A stretch of 64,000 nt of DNA from Rhytidiadelphus loreus (Eukaryota; Streptophyta; Bryopsida; Hypnales; Hylocomiaceae). The notes beneath the pieces are model-generated. The model was not told where the DNA came from. It did not search any database and saw only the letters and a program-made list of their open reading frames with translations. The translations under genes and the position numbers were made by a program. Each line of letters begins with the position of its first letter. Position 1 is the stretch's first letter. Of this stretch, positions 46,977 to 60,142 are shown in pieces. The stretch spans positions 12,214,001 to 12,278,000 of the forward strand of contig OX344764.1 in NCBI GenBank assembly GCA_947034895.1, read 5' to 3'.

Positions 46977-47941
46977 CACTATAAGAAAACTGCGTTCTTG
47001 GTTACGTTAGCCATAGAACGGTACATGTTTTTTGAGACGTCTTGCGTTTTCAAGTTAATGTACATAGTCGTGCAAATTTTTTTTGGCGTCTATACAGACA
47101 TAGCGTTGTAAACATCAGAACGCTAGATGTCAAATGAGATGTGTACGTCTTTGAAGACGTCCCAGAAAACATCACTTACAACAAGTTTGTCCACGTCGGC
47201 ATTAATTACATTTTGCACTTGCAGAAGTTAGTGCGGTTAGCAATAGAGTATTGACCACTGGTAAAAATGCAATTTGGACAGAAGGCAAAGATGTCAAGTG
47301 AGACGTTTACGTCTTTGAAGACGTTTGTAGGAACGTCCCAAAAAACGTAATTCATTGTACATCCCGTTTTTTACTTATCCCGTATCCTTTGTCTCTCTAT
47401 GGGCAGAGAAAGAATATAAGTAAAACCTCAAAATCCTTCATTTTCACTAAATTTTAATGAAGAAATTCCTTCATTTTACCATCAAAAATTTACTTGAAGG
47501 TAAATGGTAAGTTTTTTTTAATTTTTGTTGAATTTGACAATTTTTTTTAATTTATCTTGCCTTATAGATAGGATATGTACCAATTGATGTTTAAAAAAAA
47601 CGTCTAATTTGACGTCGCAAAAAACACCAATAAAATTTTCAAATAATACAAAAATGATCTGACTGGATGGATGAAAAAATTTCACACGTGGCATTGCCCG
47701 CCAAAAATAGCTGACGTGTCCTCCACGTGGCTTGTTTTTTGAAGCTGAAAAACACACGTTCTTCTTGACGTCAACAAAAAACATGCCAAAATCAAACACG
47801 TTTTAACATGTCTGTTACACGTTTTTTGCTAGTCAGTTATAACGGATTTTAGGAGACATCTACGTTGATTACTTCCGCGTCAAAAAAGACGCCATCCCAT
47901 GTTTTCTACAACATCAAAAAAAACTTTGTTTTTTTATAGTG
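46977..47941. mobile_element. non-autonomous CACTA (En/Spm-type) element
   Basis: Left end CACTATAAGAAAAC and right end ...TTTTTTTATAGTG match the plant CACTA terminus (CACTACAAGAAAA). The 3-bp target duplication TTA is present on both sides (46974-46976 and 47942-47944). Both subterminal regions carry many ACGTC/GACGT copies (for example 'acgtctttgaagacgt' twice on the left), as expected for transposase-binding repeats. At 965 bp there is no room for the transposase genes. Confidence 0.85.
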
Positions 47942-50492
47942 TTATTTAGAAACGTGGCTATAGATCTTCAACTTCAAACTTTACTAAAATGATTATTTTA
48001 AGGGATTTTTCAAAATTTCCAAATGGAGTTTTCTACTCCAATTCAAAAGCTTCATTTTGTTAGTTTTGCTCAAAAGCAAAAAAAATCGTTTTGAATGTCA
48101 AAATGAAGTTTTAAAAAGGGAAAAAAACCCTCAGAGTATTGAAATACACTAGATAATGTACCATATTTTAATAAACTACCCCATATAAAATAAATAAACA
48201 ATTAAAATGTCTTGAACTTAATTAAATGACGTAGATATAGCATCAATAAAGTTGCACACAAAAAAATGGATGAAAATCATCTATTCTTCAATGTGCACAA
48301 AAAATACAATTGATCATCCAAATGATACAAAATGTCTTCGGCGTCCTTCTACTTTCATTTTGGATAGTTGGGATGAAATGGAAATTCTTATTTCAACCAT
48401 TAAACCATATGCACTAAGGTAATCTAGCCTATTACCATTGTCATCTCAATTCCACCCATATGTACCTAAAGGATACATTTCACAATGAAATGTACAATCC
48501 ACATACAATGTGAGTGCAGAATTTGAATTAACCTTAATGTAACAATACCTAAAGTTCTTGGAATAAGAGTTTGAACATGCATAGTTGCTACAATAGTATT
48601 GGATTAGGAAAAAAATGAATCTTGTTGGTGGTCTAAAAGAGATTCTAGAATATTTCAAAATATATATTTTAAATGCCACATGAATAAACTAGGCATTTTC
48701 AAAGTGTTGAAAATAGGTCTTCTCAATATTAACCTTGAGTTTCTCATGAATAGAAGCTATATTTTGTAGGTAAGAATCTATAGGGATTAGCTTATAATTA
48801 GGTGTCGTTACCTTACACTTGTTGAATAAGTACTTCAACTTGGTTACTCTAGGTTATGTTATTATTAATTGTATTGATGATTGAAAGAAAACATATTCCC
48901 TTACTATATATTTTTTGGACACAATATCAAAAAAATATGAAATTTCAAAAAATTGACTATAGGAGTGACCAATATAGATTCTTGGCTGACATGTTTAGAG
49001 TGTGTACTTCTTAAGCCCAAATCTAGATGGGATTTTTTAGCAATAGGATCAAAATTAAGTGTATTCACTTTAGTTGGTAACTTACTCCTTAACTATTGTG
49101 TCAATCAAGAAGGAAATAGCTCCTACTACTTTGATTAGAGTCATTTCTAACAATGTCCCAAGTCCCATTTCTTCAAGTCCCACTTCAAGATCAAATCATA
49201 ACTTTCTTAGGTTGTAGAAGGTGAATAAAAATGACTATGTGTGGGACTTATAGCTAAGTAGTATGAAGGCAAAAGTCCCAAATCTAGGTCCCAAGTTTCT
49301 ACATGTATAATATTACATGGAAAATATATATCCAAAAGTGGGTCAAAAAGTCAAAAATAATAATTTTGGAGTAGTTTCTACATATAGTTAGCTATGTACA
49401 AACTTATAGATAAAATTAGGCCACAAGAGTGCTTGATTTAGTTTTATTCTTTAATATTATTCACAAAACAATAGATAGTATTTTGATATTATGTCCAAGT
49501 TGGGTCTTATTTGTGGTAGATCTAAGATAGACTTGAAGTTCCACTTCCTTGGCACCCAAAACTCCAAAAGTATTGCAATGTGAGCATTTTGGGGCCTTGG
49601 GCCTTAAAAACATGGTATGAAGCCCCAAGTCCCGATTATCAACTCTTTACTAATGAGACTTTGAACATTCCGTGGAATTTGGGACATAGTGTAAATAGGT
49701 TCTTAGAGACTTTGAATGTTCTATGGGATTTGAGACATAGTGTAAATAGATTGTTAGAGAATCTTCTGAAAGATACATCCACATCAAAGGTGATGAAAAG
49801 TTAGAGAAAACATTTAAACTTTGTACGATGACAGAAGATTTAAACTATTATCCATGTGAGGATCAATATTTCTTCTATTTTCAAGAGTTAGTTTTAAAGA
49901 AGAGAAGGTAGATGCACCCAAATTTGTGAATATTCTTGAACCCACAATCTCATAAGCTAAGATTTCAATTAGTTTAAAATGATGCTATTTGCTACCTCAA
50001 GAAAAATCCAATACAAATTGTTTTGCAATTTTCTCATACTTATGTAATATTTTGAGAATTTCAAAGCATATGATTGCATACATTTCCCATATCATATACT
50101 TTGCAAAACATATAATCCTATATCATCATCAAACCTTAATGTATTGAAGTTGTCTCAAATCAAGAATGAAGCCAATGTCAACTCAGTCTATTTGACCAAA
50201 TTAGTGGACCATACAAATTTATTTCATCATAGAAGATTATATGCTTTCAATTGTCACTTGTCCAATGTCGGTAACAAACACAATTCGAGTCTTGAATGGA
50301 AGATCAACAGTGATTTCACCTACTTGACTTTTGAGCATTGTCATGCATCATGTGTGGTCCTTTTGACGATACATTTTTTCAAGTAAGGTCCTAAATGCCT
50401 AAAAATGTAATTGTTCTTACACACTCTCTTTTCCGCAAGAATGGTAATGGTGATCTACAACAAAGATTACATGCAACACAACTTTATGCACT
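47942..50492. other. AT-rich intergenic DNA
   Basis: No gene recognised. Contains the 51-bp duplication listed separately. Confidence 0.4.
49658..49759. repeat. 51-bp tandem duplication
   Basis: 'actttgaa..ttc..tgg.atttg.gacatagtgtaaata' occurs at 49658 and 49709, exactly 51 bp apart, so an open frame across it repeats 17 codons. No evidence that it is translated. Confidence 0.75.
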
Positions 50493-51423
50493 TTAACCCC
50501 TAAAGGACCAGGGTCGTTCTTCTGTCAAAAACTACTCAAAACTGCCATTTTTGCTGCATTCATCCAAAAAAACAAAATAAATACTTTTTTTAGAATCTAA
50601 CCGTAGGATCTTGTATTTTACTAGTCTAGTATCACGTGGTAAAAATTTCATGGAGTTTGACCGTACAGATTGGAAGATATTAGCATTCAAAGTTGAAAAA
50701 AGAAAGTTTTTTTGAACACTAGCCTGCAATTTCAGATCACTTTGAATGCCATTTGGGGAAAAAAATTACACCATGGACCTTGAATTTAAAAAAATTTGTG
50801 TTGAAGAATTGAGTTGAAAGTCTAGAAAAAAAAATTAAAAAAAAACATGATTGATTTTCATTCTTTAAAAAATTGTTCAATACAAGTAGGTCCAAGATTG
50901 AAAGAAAAACTAAATCTTTAATAGCTCTAAAATGGGATTGAAACACAATAATCTCAACGGTGAGATTGTTCTAAATAGAAAAATTAACCTTGTCAAACAA
51001 TTTTTTTGAAAAATCGTGAAAATTGCATTCAGAATTGAATCCTATAAGTTATTTTTTCAAGAAGATGCTCAAATTGCCCGAAAAACAAGATTGTTCATAA
51101 CTTTCACATTACTAATCCAAAAGGAATGAATCAAAGCTTCACATGTAGACAAAAATATGATCTTTAAGAAGAAAAAAATTAAAAAATTAATTTCAAATTT
51201 TTGTAGATTTATTTTTCTGCCCAGTGACGTGTAAATTATGTTTAAGATGCCATAACTTTTGCTCTCGGGCACCAATTGAAATAAAATTTATATTCCCACG
51301 CAGCTCATAAGTTTTCCTATCTTATGGGAAAGTTTCAAAAAAATTCACTGAAAATTGAGATCATAGGAACTTGCCCGAAATCCATTTTGTCCCCCAAGGG
51401 GACAATGGTCCTTTAGGGGTTAA
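50493..51423 (+). mobile_element. piggyBac-like MITE copy I, essentially intact
   Basis: 931 bp between perfect 18-bp inverted repeats TTAACCCCTAAAGGACCA (50493-50510) and its complement (51406-51423). Inner subterminal blocks are 'ctactcaaaactgccatttt' on the left and 'aaatccattttgtccccc' on the right. The TTAA ends mean the target duplication coincides with the outermost TIR bases, as in piggyBac. It encodes no transposase and is the best reference copy of the family here. Confidence 0.85.
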
Positions 51424-51683
51424 TAATGTCATCACTTTACAAGAGTACAAAGATTGCATTGTCAAATGTCTTTCTTGATGGCAATCTAGAAAAATTGTAG
51501 AGTTATCTTTTCAAGGTAATATGTATCACCAAGATTTTTCAACCATATGCCGAGCCATATACTTCCTTTCAAAAACTATCCATTGCAACTTCTAATTTTG
51601 AATTTGAGATGGTAGTTTCTCTAATGTTCATTATCAAATTTAATATATAACCTTCAAAAGACAAGCAAGGGACAAAAAGATTT

Positions 51684-52118
51684 TATAATCCCTATGTATG
51701 GGATTTAATTCCTATATTTTTTTAGTGTTATGAAATTCTAAAAAATTCTAAAGTACTTTATGGAAACAATGCTAATATTCTCATCTTTTTCAATTTTTTT
51801 TTATAGAACCTATTTCTATATGATTTTGAGTTACTTTATTTTAGTATGTCTTTCTAGTAATAGGCCTTGATTGTAATTGTTTAATTAGTCAAATAATTAC
51901 CATAGTTTGTCTATCAATTTATCATCCATTGATTTAGTCATTGTGTAGAAGATTCATGTTAAATTAGAAAATTAAAGAATATTGATATCATAATTTGAAA
52001 AACATTATACTAATTTTTATAGCTCTAAAGTGAATAAGATAATATGTCATTTAAGGCTGACCAACTCACAGCGTCACCAAGTACAATAGAAAGATCATTT
52101 TAAGGACGGAGGGATTAT
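51684..52118. mobile_element. possible second Stowaway-like element
   Basis: 'tataatccct' at the left pairs with 'agggattata' at the right, and the right end reads '..aaggacggagggattata', resembling a Stowaway terminus. Inner arms do not match well, so this is only a candidate. Confidence 0.3.
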
Positions 52119-53640
52119 ATTTTCTTACAAGTTGTTATAATGTCTGTTGATTAGTGAACTTGCCAATACAAGCTCTACACAATTTTTTCACATAATGTTA
52201 ATTTTTAATGACATTTTATGATTTTTTTGGTAGTTTTCAAATTCAAAGGATAAAAAGAATGACTAATTACAATACTTTCAAAATTTGTAGAGGACTTGCT
52301 TATGATTTAAATTCAATATAGTTCAATTCATTGTCAAGGAATGAAATGTAGCATTCTATATAATAAATTAAAAAAATATTAAATGAAATTTGTTGAATCC
52401 TTTTACTATTTTAGAGTAAAAAGAATTTATGAATAGTTTATGACATTCTTTTTTTTACTTAAATTTTATTTTTGACAAATAGTTTCCTAGAATTACATTT
52501 ATTTGTAGAATTTTCATTGACCCTATTGTTGGGTATTATAATTTATCTATTTTTTAAGCATCAAATTTGATAATGAAATTGAATATCTAGTTCCAATATT
52601 TCATTTCAAGATGCTCTGACATGCTACAAGTCACTATTGATGAGCTTCAATTACTTTATACGTATTGCATTGAATTGGTCTATTGATAAACCTAAAAATA
52701 TTCAATTCCTCCCATTGCACATAATCATTGCTATTTTAGCTACAAACAATTGGATTAAATGATAGAACTTTCTTGCATTTAGTATATTGCAAGCATAAAA
52801 TAATTGAGACTCAAATTCATCATTTTTATTCTTATTGTTATACTTACAAGGTTTCAAGGATATTTATAGGCATCATGATTTCAAAGAAATATTCAATAGA
52901 GTACAAGGTAGCTTGTGCTCAAGTGAAAATTATTCTCTTAATAAATCAAGGTATGAGTATCGGATTGGAGTAATAAATCTTAAAGTGTCCATGCTAGGTA
53001 CAAACATTGTAAAGAAAAAATCATTTATATCTTGCATGCAAGATGTTCCAAAATATTGACAAGTCTATGCATGTCATAAGATATCCAAAGCTATTGTGCA
53101 TTAGTGATTGGAGGTCTTTTATTTTTGAAAAAGTCTATTTCTTGTTGATATCATCAATATATGTATACTAATAGTCTACCAATTCAATGGTTTTCAAATT
53201 TTCATTTTGGCTTGGCAAGACACCATATTTACGGGCATATAGCCAACTCGAGAATCATTCCCTAGAAATCGTTGAGACTTGCAATTATGACCATAGAGAA
53301 AAAGGTGAGTGATTAATGTGCATAATCATTAGATGCACGCATCACCCATAGAATAGACGGACCTAACAATTACTTTATGTGGGTGATCATGTCACGAAAT
53401 TTAGGAATGACTATCAAACATTATCCATTTCAAGGACCTGGCACACCAAGCTCCACTACCCAAGGCATGGTTTCAAAGGCCCATACGAGCACCAACATCT
53501 AGAATGTACATATCTCAATCCATGTTGTTGTTTTTAAATCCATTTTCAAGCCACGAATTGATTTCCTCTTGAAAAGTGAACCCCGCAAATTTGCTCCTAT
53601 AAAAGAATTTAAAAAAAGAAAAGAAGCCAAAGCCATGGCC
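52119..53640. other. AT-rich intergenic DNA, nothing recognised
   Basis: No coding, RNA or repeat signal seen. Confidence 0.4.
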
Positions 53641-54300
53641 CTTGGTCATCTACCCCCCAAAACCCACCCCACCAATTGATCAATTCCTGAAAACCCGAGG
53701 GTCCGTGACCTCATGAGTGATCACATCTCCTTCCCCGTCGTCCGTTGGAAGTGAAGATGCACCCGAGAATTGTTGGAGGGGGGCTACGTATTGTATTCTT
53801 TTTTCCCCGGGTAATCATTGCGGGTACCAGCGTGTTAAGTGGTATGGAGAAGATAAAGGGGATGAATTGAAGTTAAAAGCGTACTCCTCCGTCCAACAGA
53901 CAAATATTGCACTGCAGTCAGCCAGTACAGTAGAGAATGTGCATTGAGCTTTCACTCATCAGCACCAGAGGAATGTTGTGAGTAAGTTATCATGTGGATA
54001 ATGTTGGGATTGGATTTCTGTCAATGCCCCCAACGGACCAATTGTGAACAAACAACACGCAATGAAAGTACCGGTACATCCGATCTTTTCTCTTCTTTTT
54101 TTTCCTTTTTTTTTTATCCTTCCAAAGTGAAAGTGAAAGGAGGCCGGGGTGAGGTGGGGCGTCTCCGTCACCTCTCTTTTCTTTTCTTTTCTTTTTCAGG
54201 GGTAATAAGTAGAGTAGTGACAGTGCAAAATTTAAAAAAGAGTTGCAGAACTCTCATGGCTTACCATGAATCAGTGGGACCTGAATGATATAATACTGTC
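53641..54300. other. GC-richer island with polypyrimidine tracts, unassigned
   Basis: A locally GC-rich patch followed by two T/C tracts (54086-54122 and 54173-54198, the latter ending in 'ttttcagg', a splice-acceptor-like sequence). No conserved protein recognised in any frame. Could be a fragment of an unrecognised gene. Confidence 0.25.
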
Positions 54301-57300
54301 CCTTGCAAGACTTTGAGAGCAAAGGTGTTCTTTTCAATATCAGTTAGCAAAGTAACATGGAGTATGTTTTATGTGCTTTTAAAAATGATTGCTATCATGT
54401 GCTATCAACAGACCTTTTTCATAACAGTCACAGTAAGAGCCAGGCCTGTTTACACTCACAAAATTGGGTTTGGTTTGGTTTGATGCCAAAAATAGACAAC
54501 TAAAAAAGATGATGGGCTTGCAGTTGAAGGAGGTATGGTAGTGTGCTCTAAAACCGACACTCTTCTTCAAACTGTCCTCTAGGTGGCTCAAAAATGGATA
54601 CATGATGGACTATTGATTATGTCAGAGAAGAGGAAGAGTTGGTTCATTCTTCTCCAATGGATGGTTCATACTTCTTTAAAAGGTTGGTTTAAGAGCCACG
54701 GTAGGTCCATTTCTAATTAAGTGGATAGGCGTTCATTAATTTTTTTCAAAATGAGAATCGACAGCCCAACTACCTTCCTACATATGCTAAAAAATCTGAA
54801 ATAATAATTAACTCAAACTTTCATTCAAGTTTTAGTATATGGGCTGCAGCTCCCCCTACTATTGGTACGATCCCCTAGAAAACACCTGAGCAAACCATCT
54901 CAAAAAAATTTAAAACAAAAAGAAAAGGGGGTTGAGGTGGCATGGGTATGAGAATTCAAGTACATATGGATATAGATACAAGTAAGGTAGGAATATCATA
55001 AATGGTCAAAATAAACATTTTAGCTTATAGGATGAAGAAGAATTCCTTGAGAAAGAAATTTTTAATTTTTGGCTTCAAATTCTATTGAAAAATATTGGTT
55101 TGTGTACTAATTGATTTAACTTGAGTTTCCTTGTACCCATTCAAAGGACTTTGGGATGTGCTTCCAATGATAAACATTTCAAGTTCAAAAACTCAATATG
55201 TGCAAAAATAAGGATGAGGAAGAATGCAAAAAATACGATTTTTTTTTCTCTTAGAATGAATATTTTATGCAATATAAATGTGGATTTTTCATTTGAACCC
55301 CATTCTTGTTTCATAGGTTCACCTAAAATGGCTACCTTTGGAATTTGTCCCTAATCAAGTGTGAGCCAATTTAATGCAAGCAAATTGAATCTTTTCATGA
55401 TCTTTTTCAAAGCTCACTATTGTTGGTTTCATGACAACCTACTCTACCATCAAAGGGAAGGTATTTGTTATAGGTACTCTACCTTATATAAATCAACTTT
55501 GAATCAACACATGTTGTCACTATCTACTATCCATGGCACATGTGAGTCCCAAATACCTTCTAGGCTCAATAGGCAAATGTGTAGAATTCTAATCATCTTC
55601 AAAAGGCAACTTCGTTTATGTGGAGTGTGTGTGGTATGAAACTACTATAAGTGTGAAGCATTGGAGAATTCCATTCACTCAAAATATTTTGGGAAAATGT
55701 AAAATAAGAAACACTTTTGGGTCAAGGTTTTCAATTCCATTGCTAAGCCATGAATAGGCTAAAAGTGAAGTAATTGTACCTACACAAGTTAATTCAATTA
55801 GTGCAAGAGTTTGAATAGTGTGAGACCCTTCAAGCTAATTTGGATGAATGTGGTATATTTATTTTGGACATTTAGATAAATTTTAGATGAAAATTAGGTG
55901 TATGTAGATGCATATGGATGAAAGTTGGATGATTATAGCATTGTTTTAGATAGAATGAAAATAGAGCAAACCAAACTATATTGATTCTATCTTAAATATG
56001 ATAAAATTTTAAATAGATATGGCTTGCTAATTTGCATGATTCCCTAATTAGTATGAGTTAATATTATTATTGCAAGGCTCACTAATTGAACTAAGTTGTT
56101 TTATAACTATATAATTAAAATCCAATGAATCAAAAAAATATTCATTTATTGAAAGGTCAAAGCATTCTAGCTTTGTAAACAAAATTTTAAACATGATTTA
56201 TTCATGTAGTATCTAAATCAATCATCTTCTTTAGGAACCATTCAAATCCTCTCTGCAATGGATACAAGATCCTTCCAAAAAAATGGGGGCAAAATAAAAA
56301 TCTTACAAAATAGACTATCATTTAAATCCTTGAAAATTCATTGTTAAATCTTTTTAGTTTTTAAAACAACATTTGAATATTCCTCACTACCCATTGCTTA
56401 TAAATTTGTATTCTTGTAATTTGAATCATTGTTGAATTCTACATTTATAGCTTTGGAGATTCACCTCGTAATTAAATGGTGGTGAAAAAAAATTATTTAG
56501 CAAACTTATGAATTTTTTGCTTCAATTTCTTAGAAAAAGAATCTTCTATCCAGATATTTCATTTAAATTACTAGTATTTAAATTTGTCTTTATATTCACT
56601 TTTCTTACTCTAATATCTACAATAGTATAATGGAGTTTATCAAAATCCATTTTGTGAATGAGCATAGATTTTTGTCCATATGAGTTATAAACTAGATCAT
56701 ATTATTTGATTACTTGGGATGTTTTCTAAATGAATTACTTCAAGAAAAGATCAATATAATCAATAATTAATTATATAGAATAAAATAAAAGAAGTAATGA
56801 TATTTTAGTTCAAAAATATTTTTTATATTTAGAAAAATACTTAATAAATTCTTTAATGGTTTGTAGTTTCTAATTTTAACCAATCATTCTAAATTTGACA
56901 TCTTACTAATAAATCATGTTATTTTGGTGAGTTTTTAAAGTCTTATCTTATAATTTAATCTTTAAAAGATAAGCAAAGTCCCTTGGGCTTGGTTTCAAGT
57001 GAATCTTAACAACAAAGGCTTTCGAATTTTTCAAAAATGTTTCAATCTACTACTGTACTGCAAATCCACTTCAATAGTGAATAAGGCTTGCCTTGCACCA
57101 TTTTTAGGCTACAAAGTCAAAGCACTATTTATTGGTCAATTTTGTATGCCCTAACCACACAAATCTTAGAGATTTTTGATTCCCCCGTGGGTTGTCTACT
57201 AGTCCATCAAATATTGTTGAAGGACTAATTTGGAATAAGTTACAAAATATATAGAAATCCTATATTCTAGGTCATTAAGTTTATCTAAAATATTATACTT

Positions 57301-59147
57301 CTTAGGAGCTAATGCTACTTAATTAAATACATTATTTATCAAAACATTGACCTAAATAAATTAAATTTTGAAGTGAAATTTACTTGTACATTTTGAATTA
57401 TATAGTAATTTCAGGTACAAATTTCAAATCCAAATCACGTATAAGTGAAATCTCCAACATAAGATGTGAAAAGAAATTTTGGATGAATAAAAAATTTGGC
57501 CCATAAGAGCCTCTTGGGAAGATCTTTACAAACAATAGTGGATATGCCAATTATTGGATAATTTTTATTATTGTACACAATACCAACAACGTTTTTTTTT
57601 GTGATTTGGTGTCAATTTGCACCAAATTCATGGATCTTGCACGGTGCCCTTGGAATAGCAATAGTAAGTAATGTATGGTAAATTGTTTGTCACAACTTGC
57701 AATTTTAGGGCCCGACGTTGTTTTTCCTCTAGATGGGCTTAGGATTTAGGGTATGGCCTTTTCAATTGGTTTATAGAAACCATTCATAATTACAATATAA
57801 CTATGTTATAGATATCTATATTATAAGTGATTATTCTATAAACATCTTCATTGGTTGTAGGATATCTACTTATACATATTTTTAAGGCTCACATCTTTGC
57901 ATTTTCATGCTTACATACTAGCATTGTTAGTTGTATAGATTGCCACCAAATTCAATGATGTTGTAGCCTCCTTCATTTCAATTTGTCTCCTCCAATGCTT
58001 CCACAGGCCACCTTCGTGCTCCACATTCACATCGTTGTCGTTTACTTTGCATTGCCATAGATGCTTAATGAGCCATTGAGCACCTACCTTAATAGCATTC
58101 ACAGCCACTTCTTGACATAATTATACAATGTTTAGTTATGCGGGTGGGCCGGTTGCATTTTTTCTTTGTATCTGGCATTTTAGCTCCAATGGTTCGTGTT
58201 GATGTGGAGGATCATAGAAGATTTGAACTTGAAGCATTGCTGCAAATTTTAAAAGGGTGGACTAAGTTTAAATTTAGAATTACACACAAGTGTGGTCCTC
58301 ATTGTGTCTTCACAATATCCTTCATTGAGTTTGTTCTGTATATTTATTTGGTTCTCTTTAGGGTTTGGGAGTTTTGTTTAGGTTGTTTAGCCTTTCTTTT
58401 TCAAATCATGAATGGTTAAGTAGATTGGGGATTTTGGAATTGGATTTAGAAGGGTTAGAATATTGTATTGGGGATTTGTGATGGTTGATTCTCCTTCTAC
58501 ACTTGTCAATATCGGCTTCACCAACATGGCAGAGGCAATACAAAAAGTTCTGCGATTAGAGAGGTGGAGAAAGAAACTCAAGTGACTGAGGAGAAAAAGC
58601 AAAGGTGGATGATCAAAAGGCACTTGCAACAAAGAGGGTACTAGAAGCAAAGGTCTAGAAGAGGTTTCAAAATGCAAAGACAATGCAAAGCTTAACTTCT
58701 AGCCCTAACTTCTTGAATTGCAAGGCACTGCAATGTTTAGCAAGGGAAGTTGATAGCTTCGGCAAAGTGGAAGGCGTCGACATCAGATCTTCAAGTGCTC
58801 CATTGACTAACACATAGTGATAGAATTAAGGGGCTCTCAATTGGTTGACACCACAATTCTACTCTCTTGCCCTAACATTGTCCATATTTTAGACGATGAA
58901 GAAGCATTTGTCTATTTTGAGGATGATTGTCAATTCCGAGCTTTGAAAAGCATTTGTTTCCAGATTGAGCCAAATGTAAGTGAAGACGACATGGTGGATT
59001 CTAATGACAAAATGTTGATGGACTTGCTTTGTTGTATTGCAAAGATGAGCAAGGATAGAGATCTATAATTAAAGGGTATGAAGGCTAGAGGATTGTCCAC
59101 TTTGCCAAAGTTGAAAAAAAATTATAACTTCCACTTCAAATTTTAGA
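54301..59147. other. AT-rich intergenic DNA, mostly nothing recognised
   Basis: Long AT-rich stretch. From about 58.1 kb short + strand frames (58138-58419 and 58817-59068) precede the transposase relic and might be its decayed 5' part, but I do not recognise them. Confidence 0.35.
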
Positions 59148-60142
59148 GCAAGTGGGTAGTAAAGGTTCCATGGAGTAAGGCCATCCTTGTGGAGGATGGA
59201 ATCATGCACATGGTGCAGTACAAGCCTTACACAACTATCTGTGGAAAATCGATTTTGATGGCTCCAAAATGGGACACCATTTCCAAACATGGCAACCAAG
59301 AAATCCATTAAAAAATGCATGGTGTTGTATGTAGCTTGCCAACCCATTATCATCATTGAGCAAATTCAAGGCTACACTACAGTTGAGTCTTACAAGAAAC
59401 GCGTTGAATTTGCCACATTGTTCCAAGTACCTTCAAGTAGAAGGCCAATGATCAAATTTGAGGCCAATTTCAAATTATATTAGTTCCTCAATGTTCCTGA
59501 AATGTGTCTTAAGCATTGGTATGATGGCTTTGGATGGGTGATGGCAAAGCACTTATATGATTTTGCAAAGCAAAGGACCAAAAGTTTAGTATTCAGTGCC
59601 ACGTATTTGGCTTTGACAATAAATGAAACTAGTGTTTGTGACAATACAAGCTAGCATGCCATCCGTGCTTATATCAAGATCAATTGGTGTCATGTGCCTG
59701 TTCTATTGACTATCCAAAAATGGAGAGTGACAGTGCAAGTGCAAATAAGATGACAAAGGTGATTATAAGTGCGTTGAGCATTGGAGGAGGAGTATTACAT
59801 ATTTTGAGATTTCTAAAAACTATTGTATTTTGGTGCAACAGGGTCAGCACATTCCAAGGATTGAAGAATGGAATGATGGCACAAATAAATAAAAAGTATG
59901 CTCCCTTCTCTACCGGTATTCATTATTGTACACATTGTTACAACCTCACGTCACAAATACTGTCCACATTGACTGAAATGCAAGCAATTGATGAAGTACT
60001 AAGGCCTAAGGATGACATATAGTTATTTTGTACATTCTTCAGAGGAAGCAACTAAAATTTTGACCACTGCCTCAATAGCTATTTTCTAAAAGAGAGAAGT
60101 CAGTGAAAAATGTGAAGATTCATTGAATGAGCTACCTTAGTC
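59148..60142 (+). pseudogene. decayed hAT/BED-type transposase (ZNF862-like, DUF4371 family)
   Basis: Successive frames spell a familiar order: a BED-like N-terminal part (VPWSKAILVEDG..LMAPKWDTISKH), VEFATLFQ..RRPMIKFE, a core (LVFSATYLALTINETSVCDN, INWCHVPVLL), ANKMTKVIISAL, RVSTFQGLKNGM, KYAPFSTGIHYCTHCYNL and a trailing SYFVHSSEEA. These correspond to the conserved blocks of hAT-like transposases widespread in non-seed plants. It is broken by frameshifts near 59290, 59715 and 60020 and by in-frame stops (for example at 59481). The CAHR-type motif reads YCTHCYN. Not functional. Confidence 0.65.
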
